Shown one piece after another: positions 54,785-64,000 of a stretch of DNA of 64,000 nt (position 1 is its first letter; the number at the start of each line of letters is the position of its first letter). Both the position numbers and the translations under genes were made by a program. The stretch covers positions 354,882,027 to 354,946,026 of the forward strand of contig NC_090439.1 in the NCBI RefSeq assembly GCF_031143425.1. The letters run 5' to 3'. The notes beneath the pieces are model-generated. The model ran no database searches. It was not told where the DNA came from and saw only the letters and a list, made by a program, of their open reading frames with translations. Origin of the DNA: Pleurodeles waltl (Eukaryota > Chordata > Amphibia > Caudata > Salamandridae).

Positions 54785-56353
54785 TTGGAAGAATTAAAAT
54801 ATTTGCAGAATAATGTTGACAAGGAGGAAAAACGTTTATGGAGCAAATTCAAATGTGTTCAAAGACAAGATGAATTGTGGGTTTCTGAGGAGGGTCAGTT
54901 GGTTTTGCCAAATAGCCTGTTGTCCCAAATGGCAAGGTACTATCATGGTCAAGCACATATTGGGAGGGATGGCATGGATCTTCTGTTCAAGCATGATTGG
55001 TTCAACCCAAAGTTTAGAGAAGTTGCTGAAGCAGTTTGCCATCGTTCTGCCATTTGCCAACAGTTAAATGCGGGGAAAGGGGCATTAGTTAATTTAAGCC
55101 ACATTGGAAGTGCATGGAGTCCATTCAGCAGAATGCAAATGGATTTTATTGAGATGCCTGTGTGTGGAGGTTTGAGATATGTGTTGGTGATTGTATGCAT
55201 CTTTAGCACTGGATTGAAGCGTACCCTACACAAAGAAATGATAGTCTCACAGTAGCAAAACTGCTGCTTAGGGAACTGATACCGCGTTTCGCGTTTCCGA
55301 TCTCTTTACAATCAAATAGGGGAAGTCACTTCAATAACGAAGTGAATAAATTACTGAGTGCAGCATTGAACATTGAGCAAGATGAATGGTTACTTGAAGT
55401 CAAGAGTTACAAAGATGTGAGCAGCTACAAATTTGAAATGGCCTGATGCATTGCCTTTAGTGTTGATGTCAATGAGAAACACACCTGACAAGAAGACAGG
55501 ATTGTCGCATCATGAGATCCTCATGGGCCGAGCAATGAGGTTACCAGCAGTGCCAGCAAATGCACTTGTCAACATTACAGATGATATGGTGCTGGATTAC
55601 TGCAAGGGTCTGGCTGATGTAGTCCACTCTTTTTCTCAGCAGGTGGAGGCTACCACACTACCACCGATCCATGACCCAGGGCACAACCTGAGAGCTGGGA
55701 CTGGGCTGTCGTCCGTAAGCACGTGAGATCAAGTGGTCCTAACGACTACTACAGCTGTGAAGTGTGCTCAGACCCCAAACTGGATTCACGCCAGTCACAC
55801 GAAAAAAGTGGCATGTCCACTGGATCATGAAGAAGCATTGTTGAGAGTACCAACATCAGTGAGACAAGTCTCAGGGCCGGAAGGAGAGCAAAGAGGAATT
55901 GAGACTGGATCTGAGCTCGTTGAGGACAGTAGAGTCACTCTTGTGCGAGACGAGGGAGGAGACGTCCAGGAGAGTATCACAGAGCCTATCTCAAGTGAAG
56001 CATCAGGAGAGCCTAGTCAGAGGAGGGCTTTCACAGAAGCAGATGATTCTGAGAGACAAACAGAGCAATTGCCAGACCCAGAAGGGGAAGGAGTTGAGGT
56101 GGATCAAAGTCAAGGTGATCTGACTCCTCCTGAACCGGATGCAGGTCCATCAAGAGAAAACACCACAGAGCAAGAAAGTGTTTCAAGTTCAATCTGGAAG
56201 AGAATACTGACAAAGGGCCCACTGAAAGGAAATAAGTGGCCGGATTGGCAAGTGGAGAAAGGGAAAGAGGTGATTGTGGAACCAACAACAGAAGAAGAAG
56301 TAGATACCACAAGGAAAGAAGATCTAAGTGAAGGAGAGCTGAATGGTGATTGA
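54785..56353 (+). pseudogene. Retroviral integrase with a long acidic C-terminal extension
   Basis: 54785-55255: zinc-binding region (YYHGQAHIGRDG, then a Cys pair with altered spacing, CHRSAIC) and core start (MQMDFIEMP, first catalytic Asp). Around 55310 the second catalytic block reads SNRGSHF, with Asn where Asp is expected. 55433-55726: core end, with PDALPLVLMSMRNTPDKKTG and GLSHHEILMGR. 55733-56353 starts with a C-terminal domain segment (TAVKCAQTPNWIHASHTKKV) and continues as about 165 residues rich in Glu, Asp, Ser and Pro to a stop. Most class I integrases end soon after that segment. The extension overlaps no visible env start. Confidence 0.72.
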
Positions 56354-56749
56354 AAATTGAAAAGAAAGAATAGCAAGTCGAAGATACGCAGGTCCTCAAT
56401 GGGCGTATGCAACTACTAGCGAATGGCAGCAAGAATTTATGTCTTTTTGTTTTGATAGAGAAGTTCCAGGTCAATATTTTGAAGTGATGTGAAGAAGATT
56501 AACAAACTGGACTGCTGAAACAATCTGAGAGAAAATTTTGAGAAAAAGACTGTTGAAAGTAACCAGAAGAGACATTGATAACCTGATTTTACTTTTTTTT
56601 AAACCTGATTTTGATAAAGCTGCTAACTGATTTTGACAAGGAAGAGGGTTACTGGAAGTGAAACCGAATTGCTGAAAGAAGAATTGCCTATTTTTGATTT
56701 TTGCTGCAAGTTTTCTAAATTTATTTTGCTTTCTGATTCTGTACAGATC
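56354..56749 (+). other. Spacer before env with splice acceptor
   Basis: No supported gene. A strong acceptor-like stretch (TTTTGCTTTCTGATTCTGTA then CAG) ends at 56746, just before the env ATG at 56750, so it is the likely acceptor for spliced env RNA. Confidence 0.5.
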
Positions 56750-58369
56750 ATGACTGACTTTGGTCAACAAAGTAGAGATGCTAGGCCCTGTAAGTATATG
56801 AGCATTGGTTTGGCAATTATGTGTGGGATATTGTTTGTGATGTTGATTGTGAGTATGTCTGTTATGGATAGGAGAAGAGCCAACCATACTTCTGTTTTTG
56901 AGACGACTACTGCACTAACGGAATTAGAGAAGTTTAAGTTAGATGAGAAATATTTGCATGACTATACTAATGCACAGGGAGAACTTTTTTCTAGCATTTT
57001 CTATCGCTTATTGAGTGAGTATGTTGAGACAAAAAATGAGAAGAATTGTTTTGTGTGTACACAGATTCCTTCTTCAGTTGGGGAAGGAGTCACCTATCAG
57101 AGTTTGCCCCTAACCTACGGGATAAGTTGTAGTCTGTTACTAACAGGATTTTATAACCAGGAGCATATTCAGTACTTTTATTTGAATCATGACCTCATGT
57201 TTTCGTTTGTTCCTATAATTAGGTATTAGAGTAACGTAGCTAAGGATAATGATATAGTATTAGTTAGAGGATTCTTTGAACATACATTGACGTTTTGCAC
57301 AGCTTATGCGCATCGCAACATTCTGACATGCTTGCTTACCCCTTTAGAGAAGAGCTTCTTAGATCACACCGATGATAGGAGAAAGGCATTAAAGGAGAAA
57401 TTAGAAAAAGGCTTGGAGAAAAGGACTTTACAAAAATGATTATGCTTATAGTGCAATTAAAAAGCAAGGGAAATTAGCTTTAGATGCACAACACATAGGG
57501 AAGGATTGTATATATAGGCCTAAATTGTGCCTGACAGTTTATTTGTGGGTTAGAGTGAATGTAGGCATGTGTTTTTGTTTCAGAGTAAATGGACTTTTAT
57601 ATTGAATGGGCAGGACCCTGCATTTCCAGGGATATATTATATTTGTGGATTTAATGCTTATTACCGTCTTCCAAGAGGATGGTATGGGACCTGTTATTTG
57701 GGGATAGTTTTCCCAAAGATTTATCAGATGGAGGATTTGAAAAAGTTTCCGAAAGTGACTGAATTACATCATAAGAGACAGAGGAGGGAGTCCTCTTCTG
57801 CTATAGTGGGAGATATATTTGGTGTGGTGATTCCTTCAATGGGAGTCATCCTGAATTTGATTAAGATTTGAAAGTTGTCTACTATGGTGGATAACATGCT
57901 GACAAATTTTTCAGGGGCTAAACTCCTGATAGATACTGAATTAGCTGCAGATAGAGCTATGACTATTCAAAATTGTCTTGCTTTAGACATTCTTTTAGCG
58001 AAGGATGGCGGAGTCTGTAGAATGATATACTCCAGGCATTGTTGTTCGTTTATACCTGATAATGGTAAAGAGATAAGAGACTTACTTACTAATCTGACTA
58101 ATGCAAGTGCTGATTTAAAAGAATTGAAAGAACCAGCTGTTTGGGAGAAGGTTGGCAAAGGGTTTGCTTCAGTGGGAAATTGGCTCAGCAACATTTGGAA
58201 TGGGGTTTTATTGAAAATATTACAGGGAATATTAATTGTTGTGGTTTGTCTAATTGGGATTTGGGGATTATGCAAAAGGATTAATTTGAAAAGGTCTAAA
58301 AATAATCAGAGGAGGGAAGAAAAGGGAAACATTTTACAGGGAAAATTCAAGGGGAAGGCAAAATTATGA
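56750..58369 (+). pseudogene. env: Retroviral env (SU and TM parts), interrupted
   Basis: Begins at ATG 56750 with a hydrophobic segment (YMSIGLAIMCGILFVMLIVS) that could be a signal anchor. The SU part has a CFVC motif and is broken at 57227, around 57435 and elsewhere. The frame at 57569-57871 ends SU with a furin-type site RQRR, followed by a hydrophobic fusion-peptide-like stretch. An in-frame TGA at 57869 precedes 57875-58369, which encodes TM: heptad region, LALDILLAKDGGVC, a Cys-x7-Cys-Cys group (C48, C56, C57), a membrane span (about residues 111-133) and a short basic tail. The usual class I spacing is Cys-x6-Cys-Cys. Inactive copy. Confidence 0.75.
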
Positions 58370-58823
58370 AGAAATTGAATTATAAGAGTTTTAGCTGATG
58401 CAACATTTGTGCGTGATGGTTGGTGTGATGACACATTTAGTCATCAGAGGAGGGATTGCTAGCGCAGGTGTTTTAATTAGAAATTATTAATGAGTGTTTA
58501 TGTATTTTGAGTAATGAGTTTATATAGAAAATGAAATAACATAGAAAAATAATGCACACATTTGAAAATGTGACCTCGAAGAATGGCCACAAATGTTCAC
58601 GAAATGTCCTAATTAATGATTAATACATATGAAATGTTGAAACTGTACTGGAGTAATGGAGTAGTATGTCATATTAAGGTTTATGAAGTATGCTTCAGCT
58701 TTTTTAACTGTAGGCCTTAACTTAGCGAGTGTCTTGGCATATTTTGCCAGGCCTCATGCAGAAGCTGTATTTCTTAGCAGGTAATAAAAATGCTGACAGA
58801 GTGAATTAAACTATGAAAGGAGA
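58370..58823 (+). other. Region between env and the 3' LTR, with polypurine tract
   Basis: No coding frame. It ends with the purine-rich CTATGAAAGGAGA (58811-58823) directly before the LTR, the expected plus-strand primer. Confidence 0.55.
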
Positions 58824-59940
58824 TGATGTTCCCGCTAGTGTAACATTTTATGTGTAATGTGTGTGAGAGGTACTTTCCCAGGACAAGAATAATGAAGATA
58901 CTGACTGGAGCTGAAGATGCAACAATATTGTTACCTGACAAGCCGGATGATGAGAACATCATAAAGTGGACAAATCAACTGCATGTGAATAGTGAAATAT
59001 TAGAATTCATAGATTTGGTATAGAAATATTATTGGGTAAAGTATGAACTTACCAATAGGGAATTAGGGGATAGTTTAGGTGACTTTTTATGTAACAACGT
59101 GACAGAGGAGAATTATACAGAGAGACTTCAGAAGAGAGATTTTACAGAGACTTGAGACTTGAGAGAAGAACTATATGAGAGATTTGAGATTCATTCCTAT
59201 ATTGGGCTCATATTCTCTGAGCGAGAGCCCGATGCGTTGCTGATCGACTGATGACCTGAGGACGAAGACTGATTTTGCTTTGCAGACCCATTCCAAGGAT
59301 AGGTATACACTGAAATGTGATTGTTATGTATATCATGCCTTTTCTTTCTAGGTACCAACTGGGCTACTTTTGTTAGATCCATAGTTCAATGTTTTTCTAA
59401 ATTTGTGTTTCTAAAATTGTTTTGGATGAAGCCCAACATGCTGGTGCTAATCTGATGTTAGTTAAGGGTCGTCACAAAATGACTGATGAATTACCTTGCT
59501 GAATACCATATATGTTATTTCTTTGTTGCAGCTGACTCTGCTATTGATTTGCACTGTTACTCTAGAATGTGTCATGGTTAGAGCTTTGATTAGATTGCGT
59601 TTCTTCCGCCACTTTGGACAACCAATGCTGTTTTTGTATGGGTTTAATTTGATTTTGAGATTAAGCTACATGACCTTAGCATTGTTACTATAGGGAAATA
59701 AACTTACTAAACTATTATTAAAGGTGTGGTTATTCATGGCTGAAAGGTCATGGTGCGTGACAATTACTGACTCCATTGATTATTGATTGTATTGATTACT
59801 AATGATTGTTGATTATTGTGTATTAATTATTGATTATGTACTGGAGCTCTGGTAAGAACTTCTTAATTGTGAGTCAAAAGGTTCACCGACCTATCCGCCT
59901 CCCCTTGTAAGTTTACTTATTAAGGTCTGACGCACTAACA
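58824..59940 (+). repeat. 3' LTR of the endogenous retrovirus (1117 bp)
   Basis: Begins TGATGTTCCCGC and ends GACGCACTAACA, pairing with 46302-48256. It has no MITE. An AATAAA at about 59695 may serve as the poly(A) signal. Confidence 0.87.
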
Positions 59941-60125
59941 CGCTGTAGAGAGGACCAAATCCAACACACCCTTGTTGTGGTATGGATCCTAGGAACCCAC
60001 CTGCTCTCCTCATCGCATTTGTCCAGCCATGAAGACATATGTTTTCCTATTTTCAATCTCTACCATGGCCCTGTAATCCTCTTGCTTTGCTTCAAGCCAT
60101 ATGTTTCTGGAGGGCAAAGCACTAT
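59941..60125 (-). pseudogene. L1 fragment between the 3' LTR and MITE M2
   Basis: About 185 bases that continue the antisense L1 of 60641-62790 on the other side of the MITE. Weak coding similarity to the region after the endonuclease. It has no counterpart next to copy R1. Confidence 0.4.
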
Positions 60126-60640
60126 GGGGCAGATTTATAAAAAGTGGCGCTGCACAACTAGTGCAGCACCACCTTTCTAGAACCCTTTATCGCCCCCCTA
60201 ACACCACCATGTGTGCGCTGTATTTAATATACGGTGCACCATGGCAGTAGTTATGGAACTAGCATCATAATTTTTTAGGCTAGTTCAGTGCTTGTTGACG
60301 CTAATCCTGCAAAGCACCCAGCCTCCCATTGAAATCAATAGGAGCCTCCTTTTACTGCATGCTTAGAGCATGCATTAAAAATACTGGAAAAAAATGCTGC
60401 AAAGAAATTTCTTAGATTGCTTTGCACCATTTATTTGCCCCCCCCTAATGCCCCATTTGCATACATTTTACCTGGAGCAGGCATAATGTGCCACAAGGAG
60501 TTAGAAAGCGGTGCAATGCAAGCATTGCGCCACTTTGTAAATATGGTACAGCGTTTGTGGCCATCTAATGCCATATAATTGCGTAAAAAAAGGACGCTAA
60601 TGTGTCGTTAGATGGCGCTAGGCCCTCTTAAATCTGGGCC
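60126..60640. mobile_element. MITE M2, complete copy (515 bp)
   Basis: Ends GGGGCAGATTTATAA and, reverse-complemented, GGCCCAGATTTAAGA, with direct repeat TAT on both sides (60123-60125, 60641-60643). Inserted in the L1. The same insertion, truncated, is at 44139-44587. Confidence 0.8.
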
Positions 60641-62790
60641 TATGTGTCTAATCCCACTCTGGTATCAGCAACTCTTCCTCAAAGTCTATAAATATATTGG
60701 TATGGTTCTTCTTGAGGCTTTTATCTTGGCTTTAGCATATCCTCTGTGCACTTCATTGAAGGCCTCCCAGAGTGCTATTTTGGATTCTACTTACGTTATA
60801 TTCATTTTGAAGTAATAATTGGTAGTCTCTGAGAGATGTTCTGGCACTGCACTATTTCACGAGACCTGTGCCTTAGGTTTGTGCCTTCCTAATGGCCTAG
60901 TTTGTATGACTCATCTGCCGGTGATCTGAGGTGTGACCAGACATGCTCCTTGAAGCATGGTAGTGTTTATTATCCTACCCTGGTCCTTCTTCAGAGTGAA
61001 AATGTGATCAAGGAGTGAGAGGGAGCCATGCATCCCTGAACTGAACGGGAACTGCTCAGCATTTCCATGTATAACCCTCAATAGTTCTGGCCAGTCATAG
61101 GAGTCAACAAATCTCCAGAGTTGCCTTGTCCCTCTGTGTCATGCCTGTGGTATAGAAGTCAGATGCCACATCCATCCAGAGGTTGAATTTTCCACTCACC
61201 ATCAGAAACTTCACAGGACACTGAAGGAGAGTAGCCCCCAATCTCTTGATTGTAGATTTTCAGAGTGCCAGGGTGTGTAGACCATCATGAATGTCACTGT
61301 TTCCATTTAACATTCTCATGTTACTTCTGTGTAGAATCCCTGTTCACTGAACCAGGTTTTCTGCTGAACCAAAGGTGTTGATGTATGGGTTATTAGTATA
61401 CCCATGCACCTCGAACCGCTATTAAAAAAGGCATATGTCAGCAACCTATATTTGATCTTCATCAGGATGGCATGTGTTGCCTCTTAAATGGGTTTGTTGT
61501 AGCAGTAATATATCCATGTTTTGCCATTTTAACGATTTTCAGGCTAATTCCCATCTTGATCTTGTTTCCTATCCTTGCCCATTAACAAGATCATTTTAAG
61601 ACTGCTGTTCCTAATCATCCTGTCCACACTCATGAAAGGTGTAGTAATTAACTCCCAAAATTTAACTTATAGGTGACATGATGTGTCTGATTAGTGTGCC
61701 AGGATCATATCTATTCTTTCCTGTCCCCACCCACTCTATTTTAATATTATGTAGGCATTTGCACCATATTCTGGTTGATTAGGCAGATGTCCCAGTGATC
61801 TTACATTCTGTTTGTTGCTTTATTTCAGTGATCTTATCCGAAGTCCTTCTGCTGTGGAACCATTCCTTCACTCCATGGTATCTTCTCCTTCTTCAATATC
61901 TCCTCCCTCTGTTTCTCTGCTGTATCGCTCACCACAGGCTCATGGTCCATCTTCTCTGCAGCCAGAAGTATGCCTTTCTTCGCCCTGAATCATACTGGGA
62001 ATAGTGTAATGCGTGATTTCCTGCTTCTCTGTTACAGCCTCAAAGTGACATCTTTGGTTTTGCACTGTTCTTGTGAAATCAGAAAAGATAGGAAGATAGA
62101 AATCCTTGTATTTTCATATTGGGTGGTGCCCTGCTATCTTGTTCTTGCCAGATTGAGATCTCTTCCTGAAATTCAGGAGGCATGCAGTGATTCTGCATGG
62201 GAAACTACAGGTAGGAGCTTAAGTACCTGTACTTATGCATGTTTTCCACAGAGATACAAGCCAAGCCAATGTGTCTTGAGAGTGTTGGTGATTCTTTCCC
62301 CCTATGATAGGTCCATACTTGGGTCTTTCGCCTCCTCTGGGATCTCCACAATATGCATATTGTTCCATCTCAATCCACATTCAGTGTCTTCTATTGTCTT
62401 TTTCTGGGGTTGTCTCACCTCAGCCTGCTGCCTCTTTGTGATTTGATATTGGCTGTGGTTGACCTTTCCACTGTTCTGACCCTGTCTGACATCTTCTTAA
62501 AGTCAGTCCTAATCAGGCTTAGGTCTACTAAGTCAGATTCTATCTTATGTTCCTGTCTGGACTGTGGTCAGCAGCACTGTGAGCAAAGGCTCTCTTGTGA
62601 GGGGTCATTGATCTGCCACTATTTTGTGCCTCTCAGGGTCTTTCGAGATAATAGTCCAGACTTGTATGCCGCCCCTCTAGTTTATTTCGCTGTATGCATG
62701 CTCAGCTTCAATCTCTCCGGGCCCCATAGGTCGGCACACATCCTGGTTGCAGTAGGACCGGACCTGGCTGGAGTGACCGTTCCGTAGCCG
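60641..62790 (-). pseudogene. L1-clade LINE, antisense, copy R2 (5' end, ORF1, endonuclease)
   Basis: Right to left: ORF1 (about 62770-61850), with a WNNMHIVEIPEEAKD-type segment near 62350 matching the L1 ORF1 'RRNNIRI.GIPE' block; the ORF1 C-terminal region with a MDHEPVVSDTAEKQREE stretch near 61900; then ORF2 endonuclease and linker as in copy R1. Broken by stops. It extends about 550 bases farther upstream than R1. Confidence 0.65.
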
Positions 62791-62916
62791 AACTGCGCGA
62801 TGGAATGAGCTTGATTTCGGGAAGATGAAATGGAGCGTTTGTATTAGCTTTATCAACCTCTGTGAAGTAACTTGGACTTCAATCAACGTTTATTTATTTT
62901 CGCTGGGAATGCAGGT
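62791..62916. other. Junction region, nothing recognised
   Basis: Probably the L1 5' leader. No gene seen. Confidence 0.3.
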
Positions 62917-63066
62917 GGAAGCGCGTCACCTGTGGGAGGAGCAGTCAGGGCAGGAGCCCTTTAAACTTTGAATAGCGCTCCCGCCGCCGCGGGAAGCGCG
63001 TCACCTGTGGGAGGAGCAGTCAGGGCAGGAGCCCTTTAAACTTTGAATAGCGCTCCCGCTGCGCGG
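62917..63066 (+). repeat. 75-bp GC-rich tandem duplication
   Basis: Two nearly identical units start GGAAGCGCGTCACCTGTGGG at 62917 and 62992. Each has GTGGGAGGAGCAGTCAGGGC and ends in AATAGCGCTCCCGC. GC-rich repeated units 5' of an open frame are typical of LINE promoter monomers. Confidence 0.75.
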
Positions 63067-63399
63067 GACGCGTGCGGGTGAAGCCCGGGCCAAGGGCGGG
63101 CCCGTCATCGCCAGGAGGAGACTGGGCTGGGCCACCCCCCCAAAGTTTTGTTTTTCTGATATTTGGTCCTGGTATAGAGGTCTCAGGAATTCCCTTTGCT
63201 CAGTTTGTCTAGTTTTACTTGATCACGTGCTCCACTTGGCACCAAAGGGGCCAGTGGAGCAAGTCTCTATTACCTCTCGTTTCTAGGGGCTTCTTTTCTT
63301 CCTGATACCACTCGTACTTGATAGTAGGAACCAGGGCTGGGCCATTCTTTTCTTTCAGACGTGTTTGAAATTATTCAGCTGGGCCATTGGATAGACGAT
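63067..63399 (+). promoter_or_regulatory. Probable 5' leader of the terminal open frame
   Basis: GC-rich start (GCGGGTGAAGCCCGGGCC) grading to T-rich sequence. No coding frame. The short motif CTGGGC(C/T) recurs at 63123, 63334 and 63379. Confidence 0.35.
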
Positions 63400-64000
63400 A
63401 TGGGGAAGAGGAAGGCCGATGATGTATCAGTACCCCAGTCTCGGGTTAAAAAACCCAAGAAACGTTCTGTTGGGAAAGTGGAGGGATGTTCTACTACAAA
63501 TCTACAGCAATTCAAAACAATTGATTCATTGTTTGAAGAGGTTGAGGCTATACTGAGGAGTCCTTCTGTTGCTGGCCTTTCCATACCGGATACCATTCCT
63601 CCCAAAAAGATTCCTGATCTCTTTAAGAAAAAAACACAGATGCATAGAGTAGAGGTCAAGGCTGATTTACACCCCCCTCCTCACTCCCAGGGTGTAATCC
63701 CTTCACTTTTGGAGATTTCACCATCCTTGGTGGAAACAAATGGATGTTTATCTGTAGAAGGTGCACCTTATTTGAGGTGCACGTCTCCACCCCCTATTAT
63801 CATTCCTTGTTCAAATAGGTTTTCGGTTTTGTCCTCTAATTCTGTAAGTCCTGGACATTCACAAACCTTACTTGTAGAAGGAACTGACAAAGACTCTCTG
63901 GATGGAAAGATGGGCAACAACAAAGCTTCTCAGTTGGCTATCATTTCTCAGAAATTAGATGACGTTAAGTGTCTGTTGGTATCTTTGATGAACAAAATCA
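63400..64000 (+). CDS. Open frame running off the window, possible LINE ORF1 (or DIRS-type gag) N-terminus
   Basis: ATG at 63400 opens 200 codons without a stop to the end of the window, so the gene is cut by the edge. The first 27 residues are strongly basic (MGKRKADD, then VKKPKKRSVGK), which could act as a nuclear or RNA-binding segment. The middle is Ser/Pro-rich. The last 25 residues (SQLAIISQKLDDVKCLLVSL) have heptad spacing, suggesting the start of a coiled coil. A basic N-terminus, a disordered linker and then a coiled coil is the layout of L1-type ORF1 proteins, and the GC-rich tandem units upstream fit a LINE promoter. I do not recognise the family with certainty. It is the only long undisrupted frame near its edge of the window. 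Confidence 0.5.
   Translation, partial: MGKRKADDVSVPQSRVKKPKKRSVGKVEGCSTTNLQQFKTIDSLFEEVEAILRSPSVAGLSIPDTIPPKKIPDLFKKKTQMHRVEVKADLHPPPHSQGVIPSLLEISPSLVETNGCLSVEGAPYLRCTSPPPIIIPCSNRFSVLSSNSVSPGHSQTLLVEGTDKDSLDGKMGNNKASQLAIISQKLDDVKCLLVSLMNKI

Larger units (their letters stand above)
46302..59940 (+). mobile_element. Class I (gamma/epsilon-like) endogenous retrovirus, full structure, inactive
   Basis: The 5' LTR is 46302-48256 (enlarged by a MITE) and the 3' LTR 58824-59940. A primer site for initiator Met tRNA follows the 5' LTR. Then come a 1.1-kb leader, gag, pol and env in retroviral order, and a purine tract before the 3' LTR. Gag and pol share one reading frame separated by a stop, a single zinc knuckle closes gag, and the TM protein has an immunosuppressive-type region with a Cys-Cys pair. 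These are class I traits. All genes carry stops or frameshifts. No target-site duplication is visible, and antisense L1 sequence lies on both sides. Confidence 0.88.

Overview
The window is vertebrate nuclear DNA made almost entirely of transposable elements. I see no host protein-coding gene, tRNA, rRNA or CRISPR array. The mix points to an amphibian with a giant genome, most likely a salamander or newt. That mix is very long-LTR Ty3/gypsy elements, PIF/Harbinger transposons with many short derivatives, L1-clade LINEs, a class I endogenous retrovirus and a Penelope-like insertion. The organism is an inference from element families, not from a host gene.

Layout. 1-13.1 kb: an old minus-strand Harbinger copy split by an 11-kb Gmr1-like Ty3/gypsy retrotransposon (432-11404, minus, 2.68-kb LTRs, 5-bp target duplication), which itself carries a Harbinger-type MITE. 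13.1-19.6 kb: AT-rich sequence, a worn retroviral pol/env remnant, a long LTR-like repeat (R3), a 0.9-kb MITE and an L1 3' fragment. 19.6-22.7 kb: mostly unrecognised. 22.7-27.6 kb: a decayed antisense L1 with ORF1, endonuclease and RT, split by a MITE made of hairpins. 27.8-33.0 kb: LTR-like repeat, a possible MIR-like SINE, another 0.9-kb MITE and an L1 3' half. 33.2-42.6 kb: a 9.4-kb Harbinger element with TIRs and TAA target duplication, inserted in a second R3 copy. 44.1-62.8 kb: a plus-strand endogenous retrovirus (46302-59940) between two overlapping antisense copies of the same L1+MITE. 62.9-64 kb: a GC-rich 75-bp tandem duplication and a 200-codon open frame running off the window.

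How the genes relate. The Gmr1-like element encodes gag, protease, integrase and then RT-RNase H, so integrase lies before RT, the reverse of ordinary Ty3/gypsy order. The Harbinger element carries a DDE transposase on the minus strand and two different Myb/SANT-like genes on the plus strand. Splice-site phase suggests that the transposase has a 4.6-kb intron holding the second Myb-like gene and three minisatellites. A Penelope-like insertion with a hammerhead-ribozyme-like motif interrupts the transposase. The retrovirus has LTRs, an initiator-Met primer site, gag, pol and env in order, all broken by stops and frameshifts.

All protein-coding elements visible here look inactive. The one open frame without a visible break is the 3'-terminal one, which is cut by the window edge.
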